Assembly (NCBI GenBank): GCA_015680685.1
Contig: MNCI01022611.1
Span: 189,112-249,111 of the forward strand
Source: Gnetum montanum
Lineage: Eukaryota > Streptophyta > Gnetopsida > Gnetales > Gnetaceae
DNA: 60,000 nt
Reading direction: 5' to 3'
Shown: positions 10,916 to 22,400 of the stretch, piece by piece
Position numbering within the stretch: position 1 is the stretch's first letter
How the letters are laid out: the number at the start of each line of letters is the position of its first letter
The notes under the pieces: model-generated
What the model saw: only the letters and a program-made list of their open reading frames with translations
Databases searched by the model: none
Told to the model about the DNA's origin: nothing
Position numbers and translations under genes: made by a program

Positions 10916-12290
10916 TTAGCAAGTAAATGATCCCCTTATTCTCTTCGCTACACGTGGTTCTTATAGATTTTAGGCTTTGTGGAGATGTCTTGGAGATCAA
11001 GGAGACATCTTATGAGAGCTGGAACTTCACAAGAGACATCTAGTACATGTAGGAGGTAGCTCTTCTAAGAGCTGACTCTTCCCAAAAGACATCTCACATT
11101 GGACAAGCGATGTCTTGAAAGTGTGAGAGATGCCTCTCTAGAGTGAAGACATCTTCCAAATTGCTAGGACATCTCAACCAAGAGGAGATGTTTCACCCAT
11201 GATGGAGACATGTTCCACACTTAGGAGATGTCTCTTCTAAAAATTGTATTTTGGTATAAGATAATCTAAAAAGGTCAGAGATAACCCTTATAACTAGAAA
11301 AAGCTTTGAAAATGCCCGTTCCAATTTGGGAAATACCCAGGAGAAGATTGAAAAAGATGGAAATAGCATGGGATCTTCAAGTTATGCTTGAGAAATGTTT
11401 CCTAGGTACCTTACCTTATTTTTACCAATAAATATGGATTGTGTTTCATGCTTGTACCAAGGATAGATGTGAGTGACATATCATGAGATGTCAAGAGAAT
11501 ACATGTAAGAAGTGCATGAGTGTGCTGTAGTTCTTAATCAATGAATTGAGTATTGGTCAAATATCTCTTGTGTCTTGTAAATTGATATCTCAATCCTAGG
11601 TTGATTGTGTAGTTGTATAGCCTCATACTCTATAGCATTTTCTGAGTGTTTGAGAGGTTGGTGGACGTATTGTGGGTTTTGGAATCCTAATGTAATCTTT
11701 TATTTTCATAATTAAAGATAGCTAGTTTTTCTTGTTTTCTAGCATATTATTTGTCTTGGATTTCATAGAATTAAAGATGATTTAATATTGAAGTAAACTT
11801 GCTCCAATATCCTAGTTAAATTTAACCAACTAGGTCAAATGTAATGATTAGTAATAACTAAGAGAGAAGTTGGATTATTAATCATGCTAGTTCTAGAGTA
11901 GTAATAGGATGAGTAACCTCTCAAGAAGCTTTCACAATCTTAAAATGTTTGCGAATTTTAAGATTTTAAAATGGCAGTAACTTTTGATCCTAGTAGTCTT
12001 TTTTAATGAAAATAGTCAGTTTTTGTAGATTTTGACCTTCTAGATATAATGGCAAAGTCAGATTTGAATAAGAAACTCTGAAAATTTTGTTTTAAGACCT
12101 AATCTAGAAGTTTCTCAAGGACCTTAACAACTTAAATTTGTGATAGAAATCAAATAAAAAATTATTTTTTAACAACCAAATAGTTGTTTCTATCTAAATT
12201 CAATCTTCTAGATCTAACTATATTAATCATTTGGCTAATTAGTTAGGAAAAATTCATTGTACTATGTTCTAACTCCTTCAAACAACCATG
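10916..12290 (+). repeat. LTR-like region of an unassigned element
   Basis: Non-coding, between the end of H's pol and the gag relic of D. It starts with the inverted-octamer array (10983-11233), has a TATA-like CAATAAATATGG near 11427, and from about 11560 resembles an LTR transcript end (AATCCTAATGTAATC, then AATTAAAG). It lacks D's own LTR head (TGTAACATCCC), so it may belong to another element. I could not place its termini or a PBS. Confidence 0.4.
10983..11233. repeat. Array of AGACATCT/AGATGTCT octamers in both orientations
   Basis: Within 251 bases the octamer AGACATCT or its reverse complement AGATGTCT occurs six times exactly (10983, 11003, 11034, 11087, 11147, 11226) and five times with one mismatch (11108, 11128, 11167, 11186, 11206), spaced 15-53 bases and in mixed orientation. 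It lies upstream of a TATA-like site near 11427, the place of an LTR U3 enhancer. The TGTCT/AGACA core resembles an auxin response element core, which is only a resemblance. Confidence 0.85.
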
Positions 12291-13230
12291 CTCAAAGCCC
12301 AAAGAGTGCATCAAAGAATCATGAAAGCTCATGTTAATGATCGAATAAATGTTCATGAATAATAAATTAATGAGATCAAGGATACTGAACATGAGCTTCA
12401 TGATACAAACTACGGGCTTGGAAAGTACATGTAAGATATGTCTAAGAAGATTAATAATTTATTCAATAATTCCAAGAGAGAATGGTTAGAAGTCTAAGGG
12501 AAGATGGATTCTTTTGAAAATTCCACCAAATAGTTTAACAAATAATTTGTCTTAATCCTACAACTAGAATTAACATAAACCTTAAGACTATCATCAAGAT
12601 CAATTTCTCACAATTTTTCATCAAGAAGATGAAAAACCATATCAAAGGCCAAAATCAAGATTAGAAGGAGAAAATCACTAGAATTGGCCAATGCTAAAAA
12701 TGTGAAATTAGATAACTATACTGGAGCTTCAAGATTAAATGTAAAAGAAAAAGACTAGCTTGATACCATGATAAACTATTTCAACATGTTGAATTAATTA
12801 AACCAAAAATGCCTTGAAGTCATCTCCCTATGTTTGAAAGTACTTCCCAAAACATGGTGGAATAACTTAAAGGCCTAAGGATTGATCATTGATTGACATG
12901 GTTTTTGCTAAGATTTTGAGCATTAATTTTTACTAGAATCTTTTCTTAAGAAACATAAGATGTAGTTTAACTTATTCAGATTGGGTCAATGTTTAGTGAA
13001 GGATTATTATAAGGAGTTTTGTAATCTATCAATGTATCTAAATCATTGGGATATGAGCAAGCTTATCTCCAAATTTGTTGAAGGTATGCTAGTATAATTA
13101 CATCTTTAGAGTTGCACCATAATCCATAGATGGTGTATGCAACCTATAGGATTGATAAAGATTATGTAGAATTAAGGTAGGTGAGAAATGCATCCATAAC
13201 ACGATCAAGTATTAAACAAACCCTAAATAA
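12290..13230 (+). pseudogene. Element D: gag relic (chromovirus type)
   Basis: Frames with many stops. Between about 12780 and 13100 the order fits the Gag core of plant Ty3/gypsy elements: a LPKTWWNNLKA block (the usual W-W-x-L position), an FLKKHK-like segment, then DYYKEFCNLSMYL and SKLISKFVEGM, matching the ...EF..L...........KF..GL pattern. Its strand and position upstream of PR and RT agree. No zinc knuckle could be read. Confidence 0.5.
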
Positions 13231-13439
13231 AAAAAATCCAAATACATTTTTTTAATTATAGTAAAGACCACTTTAAGCGAGATTACTCAAAGTAATGAAA
13301 AAGACCCCAAAGAAATTAAAATAGGACTTAGAAGTCTAATACGATTATGACAAAGGAAAAAGGTCAATAATCCACTTTAGTCATAATGAAGAAAATTTTG
13401 GCATTTATAAAATCAACTTTATAGAAATTTTTAATTTAT

Positions 13440-13850
13440 CTTACTTATTTTTAAAGGGTTGACTAAGGATAGAGAAGTAAAATTCTTAATTGATAGTGAT
13501 GCAAGAGAATTTTATTTCACCAAAGTTAGTTAAAACATTAAACCTAACTTATACTTTGAAAAACGTTACTAAGATTAAACTTGTAGATAGAATGATCATG
13601 AGTAAACCTACAAGGTGTAGTGAGATCAAATTTTATATTTAAGAATTTTCCTTCTCTAATGTATTTTATGAATCTAAATTATGGGATGTAGATGTGAGTA
13701 TAGAAATGTCTTGTTTTCAAATATTTAATGTTACTACCTACTTTGAAACTTGTGCCTTGAAAGTATCCATTACTGAAGGAGTTCGGATTCTACGAGAGGT
13801 AGGAATGATAAATAAGGTCCACATTATAACTGTTAAACAGGCCAACAATT
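13440..13850 (+). pseudogene. Element D: protease relic
   Basis: A fragment reads VKFLIDSDARE, at the place of the (V/L)DSGAS catalytic loop, with the Gly of D-S-G changed to Asp. The stretch lies between the gag and RT relics on the same strand. Multiple stops follow. Confidence 0.45.
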
Positions 13851-14039
13851 AATTAATAAAGGTGTAATTATTTTTATAGTAAAAGTAACTCAAGACCAAA
13901 AATTTATTGGTATCTATCCTCAAAAAGAACTTATAGAATTTTAGAATGTAGTATTTGTTGAAATTAAGGAATTATAGCTAAACAAACTATAGAACATGCC
14001 ATTGATATCTTTTTGATAATTGAACTCATATCAAAATAT

Positions 14040-14990
14040 CCTTATAGATTCTCTACCTTTGAAATTAGAGAGTTAGAAGTACAATTAGACCAATTGTTGG
14101 AAGAGGATAAGATACATTCTAGTGTCTCTTCATGGGATGCATCAGTATTATTCATTAAGAAAAAAAGATGGTATCCTGAGGTTATGTATTGATTATAGGG
14201 AATTAAATGAGGTAATAATAAAAAAATAATTATTATTTAGCTAGAATTGATGATTTATTTGATAAAATTATAGGAGCATGTTAATTTTCAAAGATTGACT
14301 TAAAGTCAAGCTATCATTAGATAAGAATGACATAAAAAGATATTGAGAAAACTGCATTTAGAATAAAATATGACTTGTATAAGTTTGTGGTAATGTCATT
14401 TGAATTAAGTAATGGACCTACAATATTTATGGTTCTTATGAATAATATCTTTAGAGAATAATTAGGCAAATTTATCATAGTTTTTATGGATGACATATTA
14501 GTACGTTCTAATAATAGAGAAGAACACATGAACCATTTGAAAATAACTATGGAGATTTTAAAACAAAACCAATTAAAATCTATATTAAGTAAGTGCAAAT
14601 TATTGAAAGAAGAAGTATCATATCTCATCCATATGATATCAAAATAAGAATTAGAGGTAGGTTCATCCAAAGTAAGTGTGGTTAGGAAATGAATGATACC
14701 CAAAGATACTACTACAACAAGCAACCTTCTTAGTTTAACTAGATTCTATTATCATATTATAAAGGATTATTCTATGTTAATAGCATCTTTGATTAATATT
14801 TTTCAAGAGGAACCTATATTTAATTTTGATGAAAAGTGCATGGAAGCATTCCTAAGATTAAATATGTTGCTAACACTAGCTCCTATCTTGAGGGTTCTAG
14901 ACTTAAACCTATTTTTCGAATTGTCTAATGATGCTTATGGAGTAGGGATTACTATAGTTCTCTCTTAAGAAGATACAATAGTATGTTTTG
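14040..14990 (+). pseudogene. Element D: reverse transcriptase and start of RNase H
   Basis: EIRELEVQLDQLLEEDKI and SVSSWDASVLFIKKK near 14060-14165 are the RT N-terminal motifs; the catalytic box IVFMDDILV is intact at about 14478-14505; near 14830 EKCMEAFLRLNMLL, then NLFFELSNDAYGVGI at 14905-14950, begin RNase H. A 91-codon open frame covers 14693-14968. Frameshifts and stops elsewhere. The motif set (VQLDQLL and FMDDILV) fits chromovirus-type gypsy elements better than the Athila-like family in this window. Confidence 0.75.
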
Positions 14991-15330
14991 AATATTGTAA
15001 ATTATGTAAAATCAAGGTAAATGACTCAACCCATAATTTGGAATTATTAGTTATTGTTCATGATTTAAAAATTTGGAAACATTAAACATTATATTTTTGG
15101 AAAAGAATTTGCTTTAAAAACTAACCAAAAACGTTTAGAGTACTAACAAAGATAACCAATCTAAAATTCATAAGAATGTAGATGAGTGAAGTTGTTCACA
15201 AAGTATGATTTTGAGATCAAATATATTTCTAGAAAACAAAATGTTACAGTTGATGCTCGAAGAAGAATGTCGAATTTAATGATTGATGTGGTTATAAGTA
15301 ACATGAAAGAAGAAATTAGGGTGCAAATAA
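14990..15330 (+). pseudogene. Element D: remainder of RNase H
   Basis: Decayed frames with recognisable order: HNLELLVIVHDLKIW near 15030-15080 (the Glu-containing helix), KHYIFGKEFALKT-like text near 15090-15120, an RRWMSEVVHKV-like segment and FEIKYISRKQNVTVDARRRM near 15210-15270, where the ADALSR end of gypsy RNase H is expected. Stops and a frameshift throughout. Confidence 0.55.
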
Positions 15331-15439
15331 AAGAAGATCCTCATTTTTAGTGAATTCTAGCTAGTATAACTTTTGCATCTAGTTATGACCTTTTCATATA
15401 AGAAATGTTAATGAAAGATAAAAGAGTATGTATTTCAAA

Positions 15440-16720
15440 AGAAGCTTGGAGGTAGAAGTTACCAAGTGAAGCACATGAAGTCCCATGTGCAAGTTACCTT
15501 GGGTATATTCAAGCATGTGTATGTTGTGTAAGTTCTATTTCTAGCCTAGTATGAAGAATGACATATCCACATATATAAAAAAATGTTCAATGTGTCAAAG
15601 AATAAAAGCCCAATAGAGTAAACCTAGTAGACTACATCAACCATTAGAGGTCCCAACATGAAAATAAGAAGATATGACCATGGACTTCATTGTAGAGTTA
15701 TCATCAACTTAGAAGAGGAAGGATTCCATTTTGGTGGCTATGGATATACTATAAAGAATGGCTTATTTCATACCTTTAAAATCTACCAACATTGTAGATA
15801 AAATAGCCCAAGAAATTGTATGATAAGTGTTTCATTTAAATATATGCCCCAAGTTGATTGAATTTGACTAAGATCTAAAATTTATTTTTGAATTTTGGCA
15901 AAAATGTTTCAAGGAGTTAAGTACTCAATTAAAGTTTAGCATAACATACCATCTTGAAATTGATGGTTAAACTAAAGGATTTAATAGGATCTCAGAAGAT
16001 ATTTTAAGAAGTTATGTTGGGAGTAGATCCAAGACATGGGATAATTACTTACATTTGGTGGAATTTGCATACAACAAGAACTACCAAGGATAAACTCCAT
16101 TCAAAGTTGTGTATGGATGGAACTTCTGACCATCATTAATTTGGATGAGCCTACTTTGTAAACCAAGTGGAAAGACAATGAATTAAGGATTATGAAAAAT
16201 ATTGTTATGAAAGTAATACAAAATTTGTATGTGGCCCAAGATAAATAGAAAGGATATGTTGATTAACATTTTCTAAAGAAGGGTTCTCAACAGGTGATTA
16301 AGTATTGTTGAGGGTTAGACCAACAAGAAGTTCCATTAAACTAGGAAAATACTCCAAGTTGGCCCCTTGATATTATAACTCCTTTAAGATCTTCAAATTT
16401 ATTAGAAAATTAGCATATTGATTAAATCTCTTAGCAAACCTAAAAATCCACCCTATCTTTCATGTGAACCTATTGAATAAGTTCTATAAAAAAGATGTTC
16501 CTTGTGTGTTGGATTAGAATAAACTATTCTTGAGATCAAATGTGAGCTTTGAAATAAAACCTATAAATATCAAGGATTAAAGAATGAATAAACTTTAAAA
16601 TAAAAATATTATAGAACTATAGCTCTAATTATTTAATTATGACTAGGAAACCTAGGAAAACAATAAGTTCATTCTAAACTCTTATTCTTATCTATTTGAA
16701 CATAATGATAATTAATAAAA
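15440..16720 (+). pseudogene. Element D: integrase with chromodomain-like tail
   Basis: Core: DSILVAMDIL, RMAYFIPLKST near 15720-15790, the second Asp region IEFD-x-DLKFIF near 15860, VEFAYNKNYQG near 16055 and TPFKVVYGW. The C-terminal part keeps IHPIFHVNLLNKF near 16450, a chromovirus-type integrase end (HPVFHVSLLKK), followed by PINIKD, NKLxNKNI and LFNYDxET, which lines up with the chromodomain-like tail of Tekay/Del-type elements. That tail is thought to steer insertion to heterochromatin. Stops throughout. Confidence 0.65.
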
Positions 16721-16873
16721 TTAATCATCAAATTAAATAATTATTTAGGAACTAATGAATACAATTTTATGTAGATTATAATAATGATGAAGTTGAGGAT
16801 GAAGAGCAAATGAAGAATGCAAATGAAAATTAGTTATATATTGAAGATGAGCTTAAGGATGAGAAAGATTCCT

Positions 16874-16886
16874 AAGGGAGGTATAT
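16874..16886 (+). promoter_or_regulatory. Polypurine tract of element D
   Basis: AAGGGAGGTATAT lies directly before TGTAACATCCC at 16887, the usual head of many plant gypsy LTRs. It would prime plus-strand DNA synthesis. Confidence 0.6.
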
Positions 16887-18505
16887 TGTAACATCCCATT
16901 CTTAATTAAGGAGTAGAGTTGTAACATGACATGTAAATTATGTAATTAATCTTAGTATAAAAGGATGTCACATTATGAGGATTTGTAATTATTTGTGGTA
17001 ATCTTTGGAAGTTTAACCTATGATATTTAAGATTGGAAACTATAAGGTCATTCCAACATTGAGTTGTAGAGCCAAAAATAGTAAGGGATGAGAGTTGGGT
17101 GAAGTGGGATAACAAGGAACTAATCACCCCTTTAGTCTTAGCGTCTAACCATGATGATAGTGTTGGATTACCTCTAAGGGCACTTGGATGCCATAGGAAG
17201 ATAATTTAAACCTCCAATTCAACATTGTGTACTTTGTGTGTTAAATATTAATAAAGATTCCACCTTGTCTCTTTCTTTTGTTTTGTTACAATGAAGTAAT
17301 ATTAGCTTCTTTTTAAAGAGCATTATTAAAGTTATAAGTGGTTAATTCACATTAATTGTTGACATCTAATGAGTGGCAAGGTACCCCTACGCTTAACCAT
17401 ATGAATCACAAGTGTTAACACATGATCTGATCGAATTTCATGGATGGGACTAGTTGTGGTATCTAGATCATTATGCTCTAATTGCAATTCACTATCTTCC
17501 CACTTGGACTAGTGGTAGTCTTGTCATGTATGGTTTAGTCCAAAGTGAGGCATATGATGTCTAATTTTATGCTACTCCTAATGATGACAAAGATATGAAT
17601 TAATTAAGCTATTGAACAATGGAGAGTAAAATCTAAACTAGCCTATGTGCGATGAGTATCTATTCTTAATCATCTGTACATGCCTTGGACTTCATGATAC
17701 TAGTTCTGGGATTTCCAAGCGTACGTCACTGGGTGTGCCGAACGATACACTGCTGGATTACCAAGTACTTACATTTAAATGCCCGTGATTAAGGTGTATG
17801 CATTCTTCTTAATGACAAGAATAGTAAATAGTAATAAATGAAAATGTTAACTAAAGGAAATAGTAAATAATTAAAAATTAAAATCAATAATAATATAAGT
17901 GGATGCTACAATGATGGGAGTAATCTCAATCTTTATTTTTAGTCATGTAACGTGTCCAAGTACATCAGACTCAAATAAAGGTGTTATACAATTACAAACA
18001 TCACACTATGGGCATGCATTAGGAATAACAAAACTCTTAGAAAGATTATCAAAAACTAAGAACTAAAACTATCTTCTTTATTATTATTGTATCGTCTTCA
18101 CCATGCACCGAAGTGTTGTATTTATGGACTATTATAGAGGAGACAATATTAGATATTTGACATCACTTCTTGGATATGATATCGAGCATCCTATATTAGG
18201 TATCTAATATCAGGGTTGACAGATTCATGACTCATCAACATCCAAGAATGGGATCTTTAGAACTTTAGCCTCATTGTAACATCACTTAACTTCTTAATTG
18301 AGGAGGAAGAAATTGGTTCCCTACCTCTTAGAATTGATCTATCTTGGATCCACTTGATGCCATCTAGCCTATTACACTCTCATCTAATTTTTTTAAATTT
18401 ATGGATAACACTATATCTTCCAAACACTATAACACTTGATGGGAAGTAGCAGCACTAGTTTGACCATCCACATAAATCCACAAATATTGATTCTTTATTA
18501 ATAAG
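16887..18505 (+). repeat. 3' LTR of element D, split by a solo LTR and cut by copy E
   Basis: The LTR starts TGTAACATCCC at 16887. It is interrupted after 17366 by the solo LTR 17367-18237 with duplicated ACATC, resumes at 18243 and ends where copy E's LTR begins at 18506. Possible poly(A) region: ATTAATAAAGATTCC near 17250. A second head-like motif, TGTAACATCAC then TTCTTAATTGAGGAGG, lies near 18274-18310; it resembles the LTR's own start and might mark another LTR. No matching 5' LTR was recognised upstream of D's gag. Confidence 0.55.
17367..18237 (-). mobile_element. Solo LTR of the Athila-like family with a perfect 5-bp target-site duplication
   Basis: 871 bp from TAATGAGTGGC (TGATGAG with one G-to-A change) to CTCATCA, flanked on both sides by ACATC (17362-17366 and 18238-18242). 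No PBS or coding sequence follows, so this is a solo LTR, the product of recombination between the two LTRs of a former full element, sitting in D's 3' LTR. The decayed TATA box is at 18119-18126. Between it and the tip are GATATC-type near-palindromes (ATATTAG at 18194-18200, mirrored at 18205-18211). Confidence 0.85.
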
Positions 18506-19365
18506 TGATGAAGGACTTATATGCCTAACCATACGAATCACAAAGCGTTCATGCATGATCCGATTGAATTTTGTGAACTCTATAGTTTTTCGGTGCACTA
18601 GTTCTCTAGGAAGTGAATTGGGCATTAAGAACGTTCATTGTCTTCCGAACTACACTTGTGAAGCCCAAGGGTATGGTTTAAGTGTAATTGAGACACATGA
18701 TTTTTATCATTCTGTGTTTTATGAGTTTGGTACTTGAAATAAATAGGATAAAGAATAACGTAATTGAATTTCTACTTTAATCTAATTGGCTAACTATTGT
18801 GTAACTAGTCCTAACATAAGTATCTAGTCCCAGTTGCCGAACACATCTTGAACACATATAACATTGCTGGGTTACCAAGTGTTAAGTGCTGCTAGGATTA
18901 CCAAACGTCATATGCATGCTCAAAGTGGTTGTCCTTACATGTCTACTTAATCACTATTTAGCTTATCTCACTGAATTACTAGGGAGAATTAGATAAATAA
19001 CTGAAAACATTAAATGCATGAATAAAATATTTAAGCTATTCAAAATGCTATAAGGTTTATTAAGAAGCTCATCTTTATTACTGCACACACTGTCGTGCTC
19101 AAGTACAATAGTGCTTGAATAAAGATCCGTACAGTCAATGACTCCTACTATAGACACTCGAGAACATATTCTATTTTTTGAATGGAAAAACTACAAGAGC
19201 TTCACTAAAACTATGACAAGATGATGCCTAAACATGGTGGGTTGCCATGTATTTATAGGCAAGAATAGACGCTATGTTAATGGGGTCATGTCAATGCATC
19301 AAATGATGCATCAACAAGGCCCAGTTAATAAGACCTCATTGACGTAGTCAATTCGTGACTCATCA
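18506..19365 (-). repeat. 3' LTR of Athila-like copy E
   Basis: 860 bp, TGATGAAGGAC to CTCATCA. TATA box (TATTTATA on the plus strand) at 19250-19257. Next to the tip, TGCATCA-AA-TGATGCA at 19295-19310 is a perfect inverted repeat shared with copy C. To the right comes a GGGTA-TGATGAG junction (minus strand), the site of the PPT. Abuts D's LTR on the left. Confidence 0.8.
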
Positions 19366-19600
19366 TACCCTTGCAACTAAATGAAAACTCATCCTTGAGT
19401 TCTTTACAAAATTGGGAAAGTATGGCATTATTGACTAGCACATGATAAAACTGAGTGCCTGAGTGTATGGATCAACAAAATTACAAATTGTGGTGTTCAA
19501 AACACAAAATTGAACACAAAAAAAAATGGATAACACATCCTCTAATGGCGTGAAGGTAATTGAAAAGATCACATGGTCCTAGGTGATGGAGGCTCTTGAG
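19366..19600 (-). other. Copy E: outer spacer next to the 3' LTR
   Basis: Starts TACCC (minus strand GGGTA, the PPT side). Shares ACTAAATGAAAACTCATCC, TTGGGAAAGTATGGCATTATTGAC and GGTGTTCAAAACA with the start of spacers H, B and G. Similarity to H runs to about 19600 and then stops. Confidence 0.65.
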
Positions 19601-22400
19601 GCTCTGATGGACTTTCTCGAGCCTCAGGCACATGCAGCAGTTGAGGCTATTGTGGCTATGTAGCTATTACTACAATTTCTGACAACAAATGAAAAGCATC
19701 CAACAATCCTTTCATTTTTCCCTCCTTACTCTTGGGATCATGCATAGTCCACAAAACTTCACCAACGTGGGTCAGAATGGGCACATCCCAAGGACTTTAA
19801 ATTACTTGGAATAACTCCTTAGTATTGATAAACCAAGTAGTAAATTATTTGTATTCAATATTAAACACCCTAACTACATTCTGCAGCTCCTAGTAGTCAT
19901 TCATTTTCCTAGCTAGGTTCTTAACAATTGATTGTTGATTAGTGAATTGTGCCTTGAGAACTTTGAGTTTAGCATTTTCCATCTCAAGATTTTGCTTGGT
20001 GTCCTTATGGTGCTTGAACTTGGCCTCATATAGCAAGTACGATCTGGCCACCTATTTTTCAAGTTTTGACCATAATCATCTAACAATTAGCATTGCTAGA
20101 TTTATGTATAAGAGATTGGCTAGTTCCATATATTCTATCATTTCCTCAATTTGCAACTTCTTCATGTAGATCTCTACTTTGTTATAGGCATCTATCCCAT
20201 CAATAATAGGCTTCCATACTTCTCTTCCTTGCAGAAGTTGCTAGAAGGTCTCATTTAGTTTTGCCTTAGCCATTTGGATATGCTTCTCATTCACCTCCTT
20301 CTACAAGTGAACCTGGTCTTTGTAGTGATTCTTGACTCTCAAATTTGAGAGCCTCATTCTTCCAAGCCTTCATTTCAATAGTATATTTTTGGCATGAGGC
20401 AAAAACTTCCTCCATAGACATATTATGATTTTCTATTGGAAATTTTCTCAATTTCGTGTTTGCTCTAGCGAGCTACTCCTACTATTGATGGATGGATTCT
20501 TGTATCTATTTTTTTTGTGTAACATTTCATAGGTGATGGTTTTCTGTGATTAGTGTTTCATTTTTCTTGTAGGTCTAAACCAATTCCTTTTGCACTGAAT
20601 AGGTCTTTGCTTCAACCATGGACTAGTTAAAGATAGATGTCACCATTCCCTCCTCAACTTGTTTTAATCATTTTTGAAGTTATTGAAAAGCTTCATCTTT
20701 GGTTATTGTAGGGTCAACCAAGCATACACGTAATTCAAAAACCTTCACAACCAAGCATTGGTTTTGTGCTTGAGCTGTTTCAAGTTGCCCTTCTAGGATG
20801 ATACATTTTTCCTTTGCCATGAGCAGATCCAACTGGGTTGCAATAATGTTGTCTAGAAAATAAAAGATGTTTGAAATTGGTTTTCCTATCCCCACTAGTT
20901 AGTCCAGCAACTCTTCATGTTGGGCTACACTCAATCTTTCATTGACAGTTTCTACGAATGTTTGCACATCTTGAAGTGTAGATACATCTAGTATAGATGT
21001 CACAGGTGTATTAAGTGCTTTTGCGATTCAATCAACAACAACTTCCACAATTGTTTCCTCCCCTTGATGCTACATCACCAGTATAATTACCCCCTCATCC
21101 TCCTCCAGGTGCATCAAAAAGGAGGTGGCATTTCCAAAGATTTTTAAGAATAGATGGTGTTAAGATAGAGACACTATGACCTCTTGCGCACTGGGATTTG
21201 ATCTCGTGGGCAGTAGCATTTGTTGGATTGAGAATATTGGATCACCTCCCTCCATCCAACTAATTATTCAAGCCATCTCATTAAGGTGACTCATCGTAGG
21301 TTGATATACAAATGGATCTCCACCACTCATTCATACTCACTACTCCTACTTATGCAAGAGTTGTTCTTGGATTTTGCATAAGTGCTCAATGGTTATGTAG
21401 GCCTCTAGTGTTGTTTCTTGAGTGGGTGGTGTAGGTGGCAGTCATTTTTCCTCTTCCTTAGACATGGAAGGCATCTTATCTTTCATCATTTTGGACTAAG
21501 AGGCTACAGGAGTATGCCTGCTTGTGTCGTTTGCATAGTATATTATCCTTGCCCTTTTGCAAAGTTTTCGGATAAAGCATGAAAAGGCAGGATTTTCCTT
21601 CCATGTTCATTCTCTTTGAAATAATTTTCTATCTCTAGATAGATTAATTATGGAAGGTTTGCTAGAAATATCTTGCTTAGAGTGGGGCATGCTCAGGTAG
21701 AGAAGGTAGTTACCTTACTAAGCCTCATTGTTGGATTAAGGCAATAGGCTACTATCTTGAAGTACACATGCTCTATAGATGTGAGCACACCAACTCCTCG
21801 TAGCCAACCCCGTAACATCGCTGGGTCCACTCCATTTTGGCCTCTAAATCAACTTGTGTAGACAGCTCTACTAGTTGTGTTTTAGAATCAGGTAACCCAA
21901 GAGTCTACACAATGGATTCAATTGAGTAGGATACCTGAATGTCCTTGATTTTCATAGTGGAAACTACCCATCTATTGTTCCAAAAAAGTTACGTCTCTCC
22001 CATGTACCACTTCCCATTGAAAGTGATGATTGGCCACATGGGAGAGGTTTGTAATTATGTCTTTACCTCTACAGAAGGATGTTCTATAAATGGCCCAAAG
22101 TTTAGTTCCTAGAGAATTAAGCATTGGAAATCATTGGGCCTAATTATGTTGAGGCAGGCTTATGTTAGTGTGACTTCAAGTGTCAATATGGGCCCTAGTG
22201 TCTTTCCTCACTGTGATTGTTCTATTGCAGCCTCTTTCTTAAGAATCTATCAAATAAATTCCACTTTGGGCTCCTCCCAAAAAGGTCCCATTACATGGGT
22301 TTCTTTTGCCTATTCTTGGGCTTGTTCTTGTTGGCCCTTCTAGTTCTCCATCGTTTCTCCCTTGGTTGAGATGGTCCCCCTTCTTGCAGTTATTTTAGTC
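19600..22400 (-). pseudogene. Copy E: extra coding-like region between Pol and 3' LTR, unidentified
   Basis: About 2.8 kb absent from the spacers of H, B and G, where about 55 bases stand instead. On the minus strand, the sense of the element, frames run for 50-70 codons between stops. One from about 20895 to 20680 reads GKPISNIFYFLDNIIATQ, then AKEKCIILEGQLETAQAQN, a likely coiled coil. Nearer the Pol side (22000-21750) are short runs such as NGKWYMGET, NNRWVVSTMKIKDIQVSYS and KTQLVELSTQVDLEAKMEW. I recognise no family. Position and strand fit the env-like slot of Athila elements, but I see no clear signal peptide or membrane segment, so a captured sequence or other accessory ORF is equally possible. 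Confidence 0.5.

Noticed and set aside
14317-14724. A 135-codon minus-strand frame as a membrane protein gene
   Set aside because: It lies antisense to the reverse transcriptase of D, whose FMDD box is on the plus strand. The hydrophobic look comes from reversed AT-rich coding sequence.
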